Shown: positions 31,985 to 40,963, counted from the stretch's first letter. The stretch is DNA of 46,018 bases from Dehalococcoidia bacterium (GCA_022822375.1 JAJEBU010000051.1:1-46018); one strand, 5' to 3'. Translations and numbers: made by a program. Notes: generated from the letters alone by a model not told the origin.

Positions 31985-33949
31985 ATGTCACCGCAACGAT
32001 CGCGTCGCCAGACTCCGCTCCGCCGTACCGCCATGTCCCGTCGAACGCTGCTCGCTGCCTCGGCCCGTGCCGGCGTCGGCGCGACGGGACTGCTGTTGGT
32101 CGGCTGCTCGGACGACGATGCAGAGCAGGAGGCGCAGGCCCAAGAGCAGCAGGCGGCGCAACAGGATGTTCAGGACGAGTCTGCTCAGCAGGGTCAGCAA
32201 ACTCAACAGGCTGGCCAGGCCATGCAGCAGCAGTCCGCTGGGCAAGCGCAGTCCGAGCAGCAGCAGTCACAGGAGGCTGAACCGCCGGCGGAGCCGAGTG
32301 GACCGTCGCGCGGCGGGATCATCCGCGCCTGGCTTGCGCTCGAACGGATCGATTCCTGGGATCCGCATCGCTCGCGGGATCGTCGGATGCAGGCGCTGCA
32401 CAGTTTGATGTATCAACGGCTGATTCAGCCGGCCTCGAACCACACGGGCGAGTTGACGTCCGACCTGGCCAGCCTGCCTGAGACTCCTGACGCGACGAGC
32501 TACATCTTTGCGCTGGACGCGAATGCCCGCTTCTGGGATCGGGAGCCGACCAACGGTCGCGCCATTTCGTCGCACGACATCGTTTGGAACTTCAAGCGTC
32601 AGCGCGACGCGTTGGACGCCGCCGGCTCGGTTGATCCATCGTTCTTCCGGCGCTCGGCCTACGAGCGCACGGAAAGCGCGGAGGCGCCGGACGACGGCAC
32701 CCTGCTGCTGACGACCGCGTCCCCCGACGCCGCCTATCTGGGTTCCGTGCATGCCTCGCCGTTCGCCTGGATCACCAGTCCCGAGGCAGCTGGACTGTAC
32801 GGCGACGACTGGCGCGACGATCCGTCCGACGTGATGCGCAACAGCGGAACGGGAGCGTTCGCGCCGCACAGCGGCGATGGATTCGAAGTCACGCTGGCTC
32901 GGTCGGATCACTGGCCGCGCGCCGAGCTCGGCTGGGCTGACGGCATCGTGTTCAGTTCGGGCAACGCAGACACACTGGCGAGCATCTACCAGACGGGCGG
33001 GTTGGACATCGCCGACTTCCCGCTGTCGAATGAGTCGATCGAAGCGCTGCGCGATGAGTATCCCGAGCATGATGTGTTCGAGCGTCCGCTTGGGGCGCCG
33101 GTTGAGCTGGTCACGCCGATGGCGCTGGGGGACGATGCGCCGGACGGTGCGCCGCTGAACGATCCGCGAATCGTCCGAGCGATCGCGCTTGCGGTGGATC
33201 GTCAGACGCTGATCGAACGCCTCTACGACGGGCACGGACGCGTCAGCGGCCCGCTGCCTTGGTACCTGGACGGCTGGAGCCTGACGGCGTCGCAGCTTGA
33301 GGCCTTGCCCGGCACCAGTTCGGATCGCGCAGGCGCGATGTCGGAGATATCAGGGTTGGTTGACGCCGCTGGCGGCGGCGCCGCGATTCCGCTCGTGGCG
33401 GCTGATTTGTTTGAGGGATTCTTCCCTGGCGCCGGGGAAGCGGTGCGTTCGATGATCGCTGACGCGACCGGTCTGGAAGTCGAGCTCGAGTTCCGCGACT
33501 GGGCGGCGGCGGTCGATCAGTTGCGATCGGGCGAGCGATTCTGCCTGCTGGGCTGGGGTCCGGCGCCGACTCAGGCCGATCCGACCGACGACTGGCGCCG
33601 CACGCTGCATTCGGCCGGCCCCGATCGCTGGAGCGGCGGCGGGAACCCTGACTTGGACGCGCTGATCGAGCAGATGGGCATGACCTTCGATCTTGAAACG
33701 CGTCGCGGGATCGCCCAGGACGTGCAGATTCAGCTGCTGAGCGGTGAGGCGGTCCAATGGCGCGTGCCGCTGGCGGGTGGCGTGCAGTTGGGCCTGCATC
33801 AGCCGTGGCTGCGGCCCGATCCCAGATTGTTCGAGTACGCCTGGTCGACGCAATACCTGAGCAACAGCTGGGTCGACGTGTCGCGCGAGGGATATCCGCT
33901 GGAGCGCGAGTTGCCGGTGCGTGAGGCCGAGTCGGACGGCTCGGAATAG
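31985..33949 (+). CDS. ABC transporter substrate-binding protein, family 5, divergent orphan
   Basis: A 654-residue Tat lipoprotein. The signal has MSRRTLLAASARAG and a lipobox (LLLVGC), followed by SDDD and about 60 Gln/Glu/Ala-rich residues, the same layout as the two binding proteins at 11.6-18.4 kb. The mature fold has GGIIRAWLALERIDSWDPHR, RFWDREPTNGRAISSHDIVW and IVRAIALAVDRQTLIERLYD. Similarity to the other two is confined to fold-level motifs, so it is an older paralogue. No permease or ATPase gene is near; it may share transporters encoded elsewhere. An internal ATG at 32033 (MSRRTLL) is an alternative start that would still keep the Tat signal. Confidence 0.9.
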   Translation: MSPQRSRRQTPLRRTAMSRRTLLAASARAGVGATGLLLVGCSDDDAEQEAQAQEQQAAQQDVQDESAQQGQQTQQAGQAMQQQSAGQAQSEQQQSQEAEPPAEPSGPSRGGIIRAWLALERIDSWDPHRSRDRRMQALHSLMYQRLIQPASNHTGELTSDLASLPETPDATSYIFALDANARFWDREPTNGRAISSHDIVWNFKRQRDALDAAGSVDPSFFRRSAYERTESAEAPDDGTLLLTTASPDAAYLGSVHASPFAWITSPEAAGLYGDDWRDDPSDVMRNSGTGAFAPHSGDGFEVTLARSDHWPRAELGWADGIVFSSGNADTLASIYQTGGLDIADFPLSNESIEALRDEYPEHDVFERPLGAPVELVTPMALGDDAPDGAPLNDPRIVRAIALAVDRQTLIERLYDGHGRVSGPLPWYLDGWSLTASQLEALPGTSSDRAGAMSEISGLVDAAGGGAAIPLVAADLFEGFFPGAGEAVRSMIADATGLEVELEFRDWAAAVDQLRSGERFCLLGWGPAPTQADPTDDWRRTLHSAGPDRWSGGGNPDLDALIEQMGMTFDLETRRGIAQDVQIQLLSGEAVQWRVPLAGGVQLGLHQPWLRPDPRLFEYAWSTQYLSNSWVDVSREGYPLERELPVREAESDGSE

Positions 33950-33958
33950 CGGAAGGCG

Positions 33959-34366
33959 TCAGGTCCAGCGGCGCTGGTGATCGCGTTCGAACTCGAGAAT
34001 GCGGCGGTAGACGCCGACCATCTCTCTGTCGCGGTCGAGCGGTTCGCGTGGCGGCTTGATCACGGCGCCGCCGAGGGCGTCGACGATCTCGCGGTGGTCG
34101 TCGATGATGAAGTCGGGCACGATGTCGGTGAAGAGATGCAGGCGCTGACGGTACTGGAAGATCGGCTTGCCCATGATCCCGGCCAGCAGCGGCCAGAGAT
34201 CGTGCTTGTCCGCGACCTCGCGTCGGGCGCCGTAGCCCGACCACATGTAGACGTGATGCCCGCGATCCTGGAGGCGTTCGAGCACCTCGCGGGCGTAGGG
34301 CCGAAGGTGCAGGTTCCAGGAGACGAGACAGCCGTCGACGTCGAAGAAGATGTTGAGCGGTCGCAC
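33959..34366 (-). CDS. HAD-superfamily hydrolase
   Basis: A 135-residue compact haloacid-dehalogenase-type phosphatase. Motif I is IFFDVDGCLVSW with the nucleophile Asp and the second DxD acid. Motif II is near VYMWSGYG. The C-terminal acidic site is FIIDDHREIVDALGG. There is no room for a large cap domain, as in small nucleotide or polynucleotide phosphatases. The GTG at 34366 is preferred because it places motif I near the N-terminus; the frame stays open to 34549 but runs through the divergent gene. Convergent with the binding-protein gene, whose stop is 9 nt away. Confidence 0.75.
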   Translation of the reverse strand: MRPLNIFFDVDGCLVSWNLHLRPYAREVLERLQDRGHHVYMWSGYGARREVADKHDLWPLLAGIMGKPIFQYRQRLHLFTDIVPDFIIDDHREIVDALGGAVIKPPREPLDRDREMVGVYRRILEFERDHQRRWT

Positions 34367-34442
34367 AGCCGTTAGCGTACCGCCTATGGGCGCTGAGACA
34401 TGTCTGCATCTGCCGAGTCCGCTGCGGGGCGGCCACTTTCGC

Positions 34443-34709
34443 ATGGCGGCGCGTCTGGAGTGTTGGCGCTGCGCGGTGCGCAATCGTCGGATGCTGAGGC
34501 GATCGGTGCTGACGTCGGCGGTGGTGGGGACGATCCTGGTGGCGATCAATCAGGGCACGGTGATCGCGGGCGGCGACGCCGCGTGGGACCTCGCCTGGAA
34601 GGTTCCGCTGACCTACTGCGTCCCCTTCCTGGTGGCGTCGTGGGGTGCGTTGGGCAACGCGTGGGTGCGGGGCTCTGGTGAGTGTGTTCTGGGCGATAGT
34701 GAGGTCTGA
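34443..34709 (+). CDS. NrtS-like small membrane protein
   Basis: An 88-residue protein with two membrane helices: SVLTSAVVGTILVAINQGTV and VPLTYCVPFLVASWGALGNA. The pattern (a basic RRMLRRS before helix one, INQG at its end, a short acidic loop, then WKVPLTYCVPFLVASWGAL) fits the NrtS nitrate/nitrite-transporter family as I remember it; I cannot run a search. A start at ATG 34386 in the same frame would add 19 residues but leaves almost no room for a promoter against the divergent HAD gene. It is directly followed by a toxin-antitoxin pair. Confidence 0.55.
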   Translation: MAARLECWRCAVRNRRMLRRSVLTSAVVGTILVAINQGTVIAGGDAAWDLAWKVPLTYCVPFLVASWGALGNAWVRGSGECVLGDSEV

Positions 34710-34732
34710 AGGGACACCGCATGTACTTGACA

Positions 34733-34754
34733 GCATATGCACTGAAAGGCATAT
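34733..34754. promoter_or_regulatory. possible operator of the higBA pair
   Basis: GCATATGC, a perfect 8-bp palindrome (34733-34740), is followed by a second GCATAT (34749-34754) next to the toxin ATG, with TTGACA just upstream (34727-34732). HigA-type antitoxins repress their own promoters through such sites. The spacing would put transcription very close to the start codon, so the assignment is uncertain. Confidence 0.3.
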
Positions 34755-34755
34755 C

Positions 34756-35130
34756 ATGACTGAGGCGTGGATCGTTGAGTTCCATCCAGCCTTCGACGCA
34801 GAGTTCGATGCGCTGGCAGACGCCGTACAGGACGAGATGTTGGCGCACGCGAGGCTGCTCGAGCAACTTGGCCCGTCGCTTGGCCGGCCGAGGGTGGACA
34901 CGCTGGGCGGGTCGCGGCACGCCAACATGAAGGAGCTGCGCTTCGACGCCGACCGGGGCGTCTGGCGCGTCGCATTTGCGTTTGACCCGGACCGGCGAGC
35001 CATCCTGCTCGTAGCCGGAGACAAGCGCGGAGCGAACCAGCGCCGCTTCTACAAGCGGCTGATTCGACAGGCGGACCAGCGGTTTGAAGACCATCTGGGC
35101 CGCCTCCAACAGAACAGGAGTCGGAAATGA
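34756..35130 (+). CDS. higB: HigB/RelE-superfamily toxin
   Basis: A 124-residue toxin of the phage-derived Gp49-like HigB family, which are ribosome-dependent mRNA endonucleases. It has the signature core HPAFDAEFDALADAVQDEML, LGRPRVDTLGGSRHANMKEL, RVAFAFDPDRRAILLVAGDK and RFYKRLIRQADQRFEDHL. The GAAAGG ribosome binding site is 6 nt before the ATG. The toxin gene comes first and overlaps the antitoxin gene by ATGA, the order typical of higBA. Confidence 0.88.
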   Translation: MTEAWIVEFHPAFDAEFDALADAVQDEMLAHARLLEQLGPSLGRPRVDTLGGSRHANMKELRFDADRGVWRVAFAFDPDRRAILLVAGDKRGANQRRFYKRLIRQADQRFEDHLGRLQQNRSRK

Positions 35131-35498
35131 CCACGCTCAAGGACAAGCTCGAGCGGCTGCCGGCTGAGCGCCGCGCCTGGATCGAGCAGCGCGCTGCGGC
35201 GCTCATCGACGAGGAGCTCAGCCTGCGCCAACTGCGCCGTGCGACGCAGCAGACCCAGACGGATCTCGCCCGCAAACTCGGCATTGGGCAGGACGGCGTC
35301 TCTCGAATCGAACAGCGAGACGACATGTTGGTGTCGACGCTGCGCCGCTACGTCGCCGCCGCGGGCGGCGAGCTGCGGCTCATGGCCGATTTTCCAGACA
35401 AGCCGTCAGTCTTGCTCAGCGAGCTCGGCCAGACGGCGGACGATCTGTCGGTCCAGGCCGTGGGGGAAGATCCTGCGGAGTACGAAGCGGGAGGCTGA
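35127..35498 (+). CDS. higA: HigA-type antitoxin, XRE family
   Basis: A 123-residue antitoxin. The helix-turn-helix of XRE type spans about residues 35-75 (LRQLRRATQQTQTDLARKLG, IGQDGVSRIEQRDDMLVSTL, RRYVAAAGGELRLMADF), the same domain layout as other antitoxins paired with Gp49-like toxins. It would neutralise HigB and repress the operon through an upstream operator. Its start overlaps the toxin stop. Confidence 0.88.
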   Translation: MTTLKDKLERLPAERRAWIEQRAAALIDEELSLRQLRRATQQTQTDLARKLGIGQDGVSRIEQRDDMLVSTLRRYVAAAGGELRLMADFPDKPSVLLSELGQTADDLSVQAVGEDPAEYEAGG

Positions 35499-35514
35499 GC
35501 GGGGCCGCAAGGCT

Positions 35515-37290
35515 CTAAATCTTGTCCGGCGGCGGCCAGATTTCAATGGCCAGGTCGGCAAGGCGCACTGAGCGCTCATGAATCTTGGACTCCGACCAAC
35601 CTCCCTTGCCCATCTCTAACGCTTGATTCGTCAACATCATCAGCCCGAACTTCTTGAGGTTGTGCTGCTTCTTGTTCCAAGCCTCGTCACCCATTTGTGC
35701 ACCGAGCTTGGAAGTCGATAGAGTCAGGTTTCCGATTGTGTGGAGGACGACGTCCCGATCGTCTGCGGCAACGGTACGCGCCTTCTCAGTTCGCTGGCTG
35801 AGAGGCCAGTTCTTCCGCCAGTTCTGAGGCATGATGTGTTCGATTGTCAATCCACTCTTGGGAGTCATTGGGACTTTGCCCTGCCCCAGCGAGACTTCCA
35901 TTGCCTCGAGTATCGTGCGAAGCCGAGTGCGCGGGCTCAGCTCTCGATACACAGGCTTGGTCTTTAGCGCTTCTGCGAAATCACTGTCCGCCGGCCAGAT
36001 GCGGTTTGAACGCGGAGAGTTGCCTAGCTCACCAATCAGGACGTCGAAGGCGGTCGCCGTGTTCCTGTGTTCCAACTTCGCTAGTATCTGTGGAAACCAG
36101 TTGTTCAAGCCCATCACGCCGATGCCGCATACCATCCGTCGAACAAAGAAACTCTCAATGGCTTGAAGGGATCGCTCCAGTTCGGTGCCACCGGTGTTTT
36201 CAAGGAGCCACAAAATCAATGGCGTGCTCACGCCAATGTCTAGGCCTCTCCACTGTCGTAGCCGCTCGTCAATTGTGGAGCACACCCCTCCAAGCATCAT
36301 CTTTCTGTACAGGTCTGCCGATCCGGCAAGATCAGCAGCCACTGCTACTGGAGTAAGTGGACGAGCATAAGCTTGAAACTCAGTGTAAGTGTCGGCGAAG
36401 CGAACCTGACGTGTAGTCCGAGTGATCAGCCAGTAAAAGATGAAGTTATCAATGTCCTGGGAGCCCTGCTGAACTCTTGCAGACCACCAAGAATTCTGCT
36501 CTACTGGCTCCAGGAAGTTCTGATAGAGTGCGGTTTCGTTGCCGCCCTGCTCGCGTTCCTCGAACAGCAAGTAGTTCTTGACGAGATCCCACGCCTGCAA
36601 AGGGGTTCCTCGAGCGTTTAGAGTCTCGAAGATCCAGTTAGGATGATCGTTCGGACCTATCGTTATCGTGACAAGCCTTAGGCCGTTGAGCAGGGTGTCG
36701 GCTAGTGCATTGGCCCGTGCCGCCTTCTGCTCTTCTCGCTCCTTCAGCCAATCGCTAACGGCACCTCTGAAGTACTCGTGCGCTTGCCCAATGAGGTCCC
36801 CATCCATTGACTGGTTCTTTTGGTCCCTATTGCTCATGGCGGAAGCGAAGCTCGGCAGATCGGAACCCCCTGGCTTGAGTTTTAGCCAAGAGGTTGAGTC
36901 CTTTGGATTCTGAAATGCATTCGGGTTCTCGATCAGGGTGTGGATCTGGGCAGCAGCATTGGCTGCGCTGTCCCCTGCCTCGTTTAGGGCGAGCTCTGAT
37001 GCGTCTAGAAGAAGCTGGAAGGTTGTGAGGCGTTGCTGCCCATCAATCACACTCCATTGCGCTATGCCACCTGGTGCGGGGTTCTCTGCCCGTACGATTA
37101 TCGCGCCTAAGAAGTGCTCTCTGTTGGATGATGGATTAGCCATCCTGAGTTCTGTCGTCCGTTGGACATCAGCCCACAGCTTTTCCCATTGCCTCTTTCG
37201 GGTCCAAACATACCGCCTCTGGAAGATCGGTATGACGTATTGGATTGGTACCCCAAACAGGTTGAATAGGGTTTGAGATAGAGGGAGCAT
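35515..37290 (-). CDS. DUF262/DUF1524 nuclease (GmrSD-type type IV restriction)
   Basis: A 591-residue protein fusing the two GmrSD halves. The N-terminal DUF262 (ParB-like) part has YVIPIFQRRYVW and SVIDGQQRLTTFQLLLDA, the IDGQQR nucleotide-handling motif, with FETLNARGTPLQAWDLVKNY after it. The C-terminal DUF1524 His-Me nuclease part has LTIEHIMPQNWRKNW, VLHTIGNLTLSTSKLGAQMG and WNKKQHNLKKFG. Known members cut DNA with glucosylated or otherwise modified bases; others act in further phage-defence systems. Its GC content is near 50-58% in the lines I counted, against about 70% in flanking genes, which indicates acquisition. It is convergent with higBA and lies downstream of the acyl-CoA dehydrogenase gene. 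Confidence 0.9.
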   Translation of the reverse strand: MLPLSQTLFNLFGVPIQYVIPIFQRRYVWTRKRQWEKLWADVQRTTELRMANPSSNREHFLGAIIVRAENPAPGGIAQWSVIDGQQRLTTFQLLLDASELALNEAGDSAANAAAQIHTLIENPNAFQNPKDSTSWLKLKPGGSDLPSFASAMSNRDQKNQSMDGDLIGQAHEYFRGAVSDWLKEREEQKAARANALADTLLNGLRLVTITIGPNDHPNWIFETLNARGTPLQAWDLVKNYLLFEEREQGGNETALYQNFLEPVEQNSWWSARVQQGSQDIDNFIFYWLITRTTRQVRFADTYTEFQAYARPLTPVAVAADLAGSADLYRKMMLGGVCSTIDERLRQWRGLDIGVSTPLILWLLENTGGTELERSLQAIESFFVRRMVCGIGVMGLNNWFPQILAKLEHRNTATAFDVLIGELGNSPRSNRIWPADSDFAEALKTKPVYRELSPRTRLRTILEAMEVSLGQGKVPMTPKSGLTIEHIMPQNWRKNWPLSQRTEKARTVAADDRDVVLHTIGNLTLSTSKLGAQMGDEAWNKKQHNLKKFGLMMLTNQALEMGKGGWSESKIHERSVRLADLAIEIWPPPDKI

Positions 37291-37327
37291 GATGTTTTCC
37301 GTATTGCTGTTATGAGACTAGCGCCCC

Positions 37328-38512
37328 CTAACGCGGCAGGCCGAGGCCGCGGGTGGCGATGATGTTTCTCATGATCTCGCTGGTGCCGGCGGCGATGGTG
37401 AGTGGGACGCTGTTCAGATACTCGTCGGGCAGGCGGCCGTTGAGTGGTGCGTGGGTTTGCTCGCCGGAGAGCCCGCCGCTGAGGCCGAACATGTTGATCA
37501 TGCCGGCCAGCCGCTGATTGATCATCGTGCCGTACAGCTTCGACATCGACGCCTCGTGGTTCGGCACCAGTCCCTGCGACTGCATCCAGGCGACGCGGTA
37601 GGCGAGCCAGCGGCCGACCGTGAACTCGATCTGCAGGTCGGCCAACTTGTGGCGCACACGCGAATCCTCGTCGGGTCGCCGGCCGTCTGGGCCGGGCTGG
37701 CTGGCCAGCGCCGTCAGCTCGCCGAGCAGGCGCACGCCCGAGACCACGCGGCTGATCCCGGAGCGCTCGAAGTCGAGCGTGGTCGTGGCGACGTACCAGC
37801 CGCGATTCTCCTCGCCGACCATGTTCGAGGCCGGCACTCGCACGTCCTCGAAGAAGACCTCGTTGAAATGATGTCGATTCGCCATATTGACCAGCGGCCG
37901 CACGGTGATGCCCGGAGTCTTCATGTCGAGCAGGAAGAACGAAATCCCTCGATGCTTGGGCGCGTCGGGCTCGGTGCGGGCGAGCATGAAGATGTAATCG
38001 GCGTGCTGCGCGCCTGAGGTCCAGATCTTCTGTCCGTTGATGATGTAGTCGTCGCCGTCGCGCTGCGCGCGGGTCTGCAACGAGGCGAGGTCGGAGCCCG
38101 AGCCGGGCTCGGAGAAGCCCTGGCACCACTGGATGTCGGCCGAGCGGATGCGGGGCAGGAAGAAGTCCTTTTGCTCGTCCGAGCCGTACATGATGATCGT
38201 GGGGCCGACGCGGTCGACGCCCTGGTTGTAGACCGGCGCTCGGTGGTGGGCCATGGTCTCGTTGAACATCGCTTGGCGGATCGGGCCGGCGCCGGCGCCG
38301 CCGTGCTCGACGGGCCAGCCCAGCGTGAGCCAGCCACGATCGGCCAGCGCGCGGTGGAATCCGCGCGTGAACTCCCAGCGCTCTCGGTTGGCCGCGCCGT
38401 CTTCCGCTGGACCCTCTGACAGATCTGCCCAGCCGGGCGGCAACTGTTCGCCCAGGAAGTCCAGCACTTCCTCTCGGAACGCCTGATCTTCGGCGGAGAA
38501 CTTGAAATCCAT
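37328..38512 (-). CDS. acyl-CoA dehydrogenase
   Basis: A 394-residue FAD-dependent enzyme introducing an alpha-beta double bond into an acyl-CoA. Family motifs: MDFKFSAEDQAFREEVLDFL at the start, WCQGFSEPGSGSDLASLQTR (the substrate/FAD region), YIINGQKIWTSGAQHADYIF, NEVFFEDVRVPASNMVGEEN and TIAAGTSEIMRNIIATRGLG at the end. The ATG at 38512 has GGGAGAGG 8 nt upstream; the GTG at 38521 would be too close to it. It is divergent from two CoA-transferase genes, which suggests that the three serve one acyl-CoA pathway. Confidence 0.94.
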   Translation of the reverse strand: MDFKFSAEDQAFREEVLDFLGEQLPPGWADLSEGPAEDGAANRERWEFTRGFHRALADRGWLTLGWPVEHGGAGAGPIRQAMFNETMAHHRAPVYNQGVDRVGPTIIMYGSDEQKDFFLPRIRSADIQWCQGFSEPGSGSDLASLQTRAQRDGDDYIINGQKIWTSGAQHADYIFMLARTEPDAPKHRGISFFLLDMKTPGITVRPLVNMANRHHFNEVFFEDVRVPASNMVGEENRGWYVATTTLDFERSGISRVVSGVRLLGELTALASQPGPDGRRPDEDSRVRHKLADLQIEFTVGRWLAYRVAWMQSQGLVPNHEASMSKLYGTMINQRLAGMINMFGLSGGLSGEQTHAPLNGRLPDEYLNSVPLTIAAGTSEIMRNIIATRGLGLPR

Positions 38513-38591
38513 GGCAGGCACCTCTCCCTGTTGGGCATCGTTGGACGGCTTGGAATCAGGCTAGCAAAGGGTCGGAGCTAGACTCTGAACC

Positions 38592-39761
38592 ATGACGTCC
38601 GATGGCGCCGTTGATGCAGTGGGAGATGGAGCCGGAGCAGGCGCGCTCGCGGGCGTGAGGGTGCTCGACCTGACGGACGACCGGGCGATCTACGCGGGCA
38701 AACTGCTCGGCGATCTGGGTGCGGACGTGCTGCGGGTCGAGCCTGGCGGCGGTGACCCGCTGCGCGAGCGGTCGCCGCGTCTGGAAGATGGCGAGTCGTT
38801 GTGGCATGCGTTCTTCGGCAGCTCGCGTCGGTTCCTGCAGACGGATGATGCAGCCATCATCGAACGGCTGGCGGCTGGAGCGGAAATCGTGCTGGACTGC
38901 GGCCGACTGTTGGACGCCGACGCCCTGCACTCTGCGCAGCCTGGCCTGGTGATCGTGGACGTATCGTCGTTCGGTTCGACCGGACCGTGGCGGGACTATC
39001 TGGCGCCGGGCCTGGTTGCGGAAGCGCTGGGCGGCGTCGCGGCGACCTCGGGCGACAGCGGCACGCCGCCGCTGCAGCTGCATGGCGACCAGTATGCCTT
39101 TGTCGGCGGCGTCTATGCCGCAATCGGGGCGTTGGCGGCGCTGCGCCATGCGCGGGAGTCAGGCGAGGGGCAGGTGGTTCGCCTCAGTCTGCACGAGGCG
39201 CTCGCAAGCGTGCTTGAGCACGTGCTGATGTGGGCCTGGTATCACGATCGGCTGCCGTTCGCTGAGGGTCCGGTGCTGCCGCGCCAGGGATCGCTGCATT
39301 GGTCGGGCGCGTACGTCGTCATGCAAGCGGTGGGCGGGTCGATCATGATCACGCCGACGCCGGACTTCTCGAAACAGGCGGCGTGGTTGGTCGAGGAGGG
39401 GCGAGGAATCGAGTTGCTCGATGAGCGCTTCATGGATCCCGCCAATGTGGCGGAGCTGGTCGACTTGACGATGACCACGCTGCGTGAATGGGTCGCGACG
39501 AAGGATGTCGAGCCGTTCTTCCATGAGGCGCAGGCTCGGCATCATCCGTACGGCTGGGTGATGACGACGCCGGAAGTCGCGGGCAATCCGCAGCTGGAGG
39601 CTCGCGAGTGGTGGACGGGCTACCGCGTCGGCGGCGGCGATGTGCCTGGTCCCGGCGCCCCGTATCACTTCTCGGAGTCGGCGTGGGCAGTCTCGGATGG
39701 GGGCGATGCGGTCGTGCTTGATGGCGGAGATGCGCTCGACGCCGTTGGTTGGAGCGATTGA
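38592..39761 (+). CDS. CaiB/BaiF class III CoA-transferase subunit lacking the catalytic Asp
   Basis: A 389-residue member of the class III CoA-transferase family. It has LAGVRVLDLTDDRAIYAGKL, GDLGADVLRVEPGGGDPLRE, SSFGSTGPWRDYLAPG and QYAFVGGVYAAIGALAALRH. At the site where active members carry the acyl-anhydride-forming Asp (GxGQxVDxS), this protein reads GEGQVVRLSLHEAL, with Arg at residue 197. It therefore probably works as the non-catalytic partner of the overlapping downstream gene, as in two-subunit enzymes such as BbsEF-type transferases. The stop overlaps the next start (TGATG). Confidence 0.88.
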   Translation: MTSDGAVDAVGDGAGAGALAGVRVLDLTDDRAIYAGKLLGDLGADVLRVEPGGGDPLRERSPRLEDGESLWHAFFGSSRRFLQTDDAAIIERLAAGAEIVLDCGRLLDADALHSAQPGLVIVDVSSFGSTGPWRDYLAPGLVAEALGGVAATSGDSGTPPLQLHGDQYAFVGGVYAAIGALAALRHARESGEGQVVRLSLHEALASVLEHVLMWAWYHDRLPFAEGPVLPRQGSLHWSGAYVVMQAVGGSIMITPTPDFSKQAAWLVEEGRGIELLDERFMDPANVAELVDLTMTTLREWVATKDVEPFFHEAQARHHPYGWVMTTPEVAGNPQLEAREWWTGYRVGGGDVPGPGAPYHFSESAWAVSDGGDAVVLDGGDALDAVGWSD

Positions 39762-40963
39762 TGGCCGCCGCGACTGGTCCGCTTGAGGGCATTCGAGTCC
39801 TTGACTTCACGCATGTGCTGGCCGGGCCGTTTGCGACGCGGATGATGGGCGACATGGGCGCAGACGTGGTGAAGGTGATGTCGGCCACGCGGGCAGGATT
39901 GGCCGGCGGGGTGGATCATCCGTATCACGCGATGTGGAACCGCAACAAGCGGGTGCTGCAGTTGGATTTGAGCCGCACGGTGGCGCGTGACATCGCACGG
40001 CAGCTGGCGCTCAAGGCCGACCTGGTGATCGACAACTTCTCGGTCGGCGTGCTCGACCGCTGGGGGCTGGGGTACGAGGCTGTGTCGCCGGAGCACCCGG
40101 GCGTCATCTATCTGGGCATGTCTGGCATGGGTGTGACGGGTCCGTGGTCGAAGTATGTGACGTATGCGCCGACCGTTCATGCGCTCGCGGGGTTGACGTA
40201 TCTGACCGGCGTTCCGCGACGCAATGATCTGGGGATCGGCTTCAGCTACAACGATCACATGGCCGGCTTGCACGGCGTCGTGGCGGCGCTTTCGGCGATC
40301 GAGGCGCGGCGCCGCACGGGTCGAGGCCAGCAGATTGACATGAGCCAGTTTGAGGTCGGGGTCAGTTTCAGCGGTCCGTCGCTGCTGGACTGGTTCGCCA
40401 ACGGCGTCGCTGCGGAGCCGGTCGGCAATGCGCATGCATGGGAGTCATGGACGCCACACGGCGTCTATCGCTGCGCCGGCGACGATCAGTGGTGCGCGAT
40501 TGCGGTGGTCTCGGACGAGCAATGGCTGTCGCTGTGTGGGCTGATGGACGCCCACGACTGGCTGGACGATGCGTCGCTGTCTTCGACAGATGGGCGCCGA
40601 TTGCGCCACGAGGAGATTGACGCCCGAGTCTCGGAGTGGACGCTCGGACAGGATCGCTATGAGGTCATGCGGCGTTGCCAGGCAGCGGGCGTGCCAGCCG
40701 GCGTCGTGCAGACTGGCGTTGACCTGACGCAGAACGATCCGCAGCTGCAGCACACGCAGATGTTCTTCGACTTCGAGGACGACCACCCCACGATCGGCCA
40801 GCTCAAGGGAGATCGGTTGGCGTTGCAGTTCGGGCGCACACCGTCGACGGTGTACAACCGCTCCGAGGTCTTCGGCGAGTCCAACAAATCGGTCGCAAGG
40901 GACTGGCTGGGGATGTCGGCGGCGGAGGTCGAGCGGTTGGAGTCGGAGGGGGTGATGGAGTAG
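39761..40963 (+). CDS. CaiB/BaiF class III CoA-transferase, catalytic subunit
   Basis: A 400-residue class III CoA-transferase. Motifs: GIRVLDFTHVLAGPFATRMM, GDMGADVVKVMS, RNKRVLQLDLSRTVARDIAR, DLVIDNFSVGVLDRWGLGYE, LGMSGMGVTGPWSKYVTYAP and GRGQQIDMSQFEVG, which keeps the catalytic Asp (residue 193). It moves CoA between an organic acid and a CoA ester. The ATG at 39761 overlaps the stop of the partner gene; a TTG 12 nt upstream is in frame but less likely. Together with the preceding gene it looks like a heteromeric transferase; substrate unknown. Confidence 0.92.
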   Translation: MAAATGPLEGIRVLDFTHVLAGPFATRMMGDMGADVVKVMSATRAGLAGGVDHPYHAMWNRNKRVLQLDLSRTVARDIARQLALKADLVIDNFSVGVLDRWGLGYEAVSPEHPGVIYLGMSGMGVTGPWSKYVTYAPTVHALAGLTYLTGVPRRNDLGIGFSYNDHMAGLHGVVAALSAIEARRRTGRGQQIDMSQFEVGVSFSGPSLLDWFANGVAAEPVGNAHAWESWTPHGVYRCAGDDQWCAIAVVSDEQWLSLCGLMDAHDWLDDASLSSTDGRRLRHEEIDARVSEWTLGQDRYEVMRRCQAAGVPAGVVQTGVDLTQNDPQLQHTQMFFDFEDDHPTIGQLKGDRLALQFGRTPSTVYNRSEVFGESNKSVARDWLGMSAAEVERLESEGVME

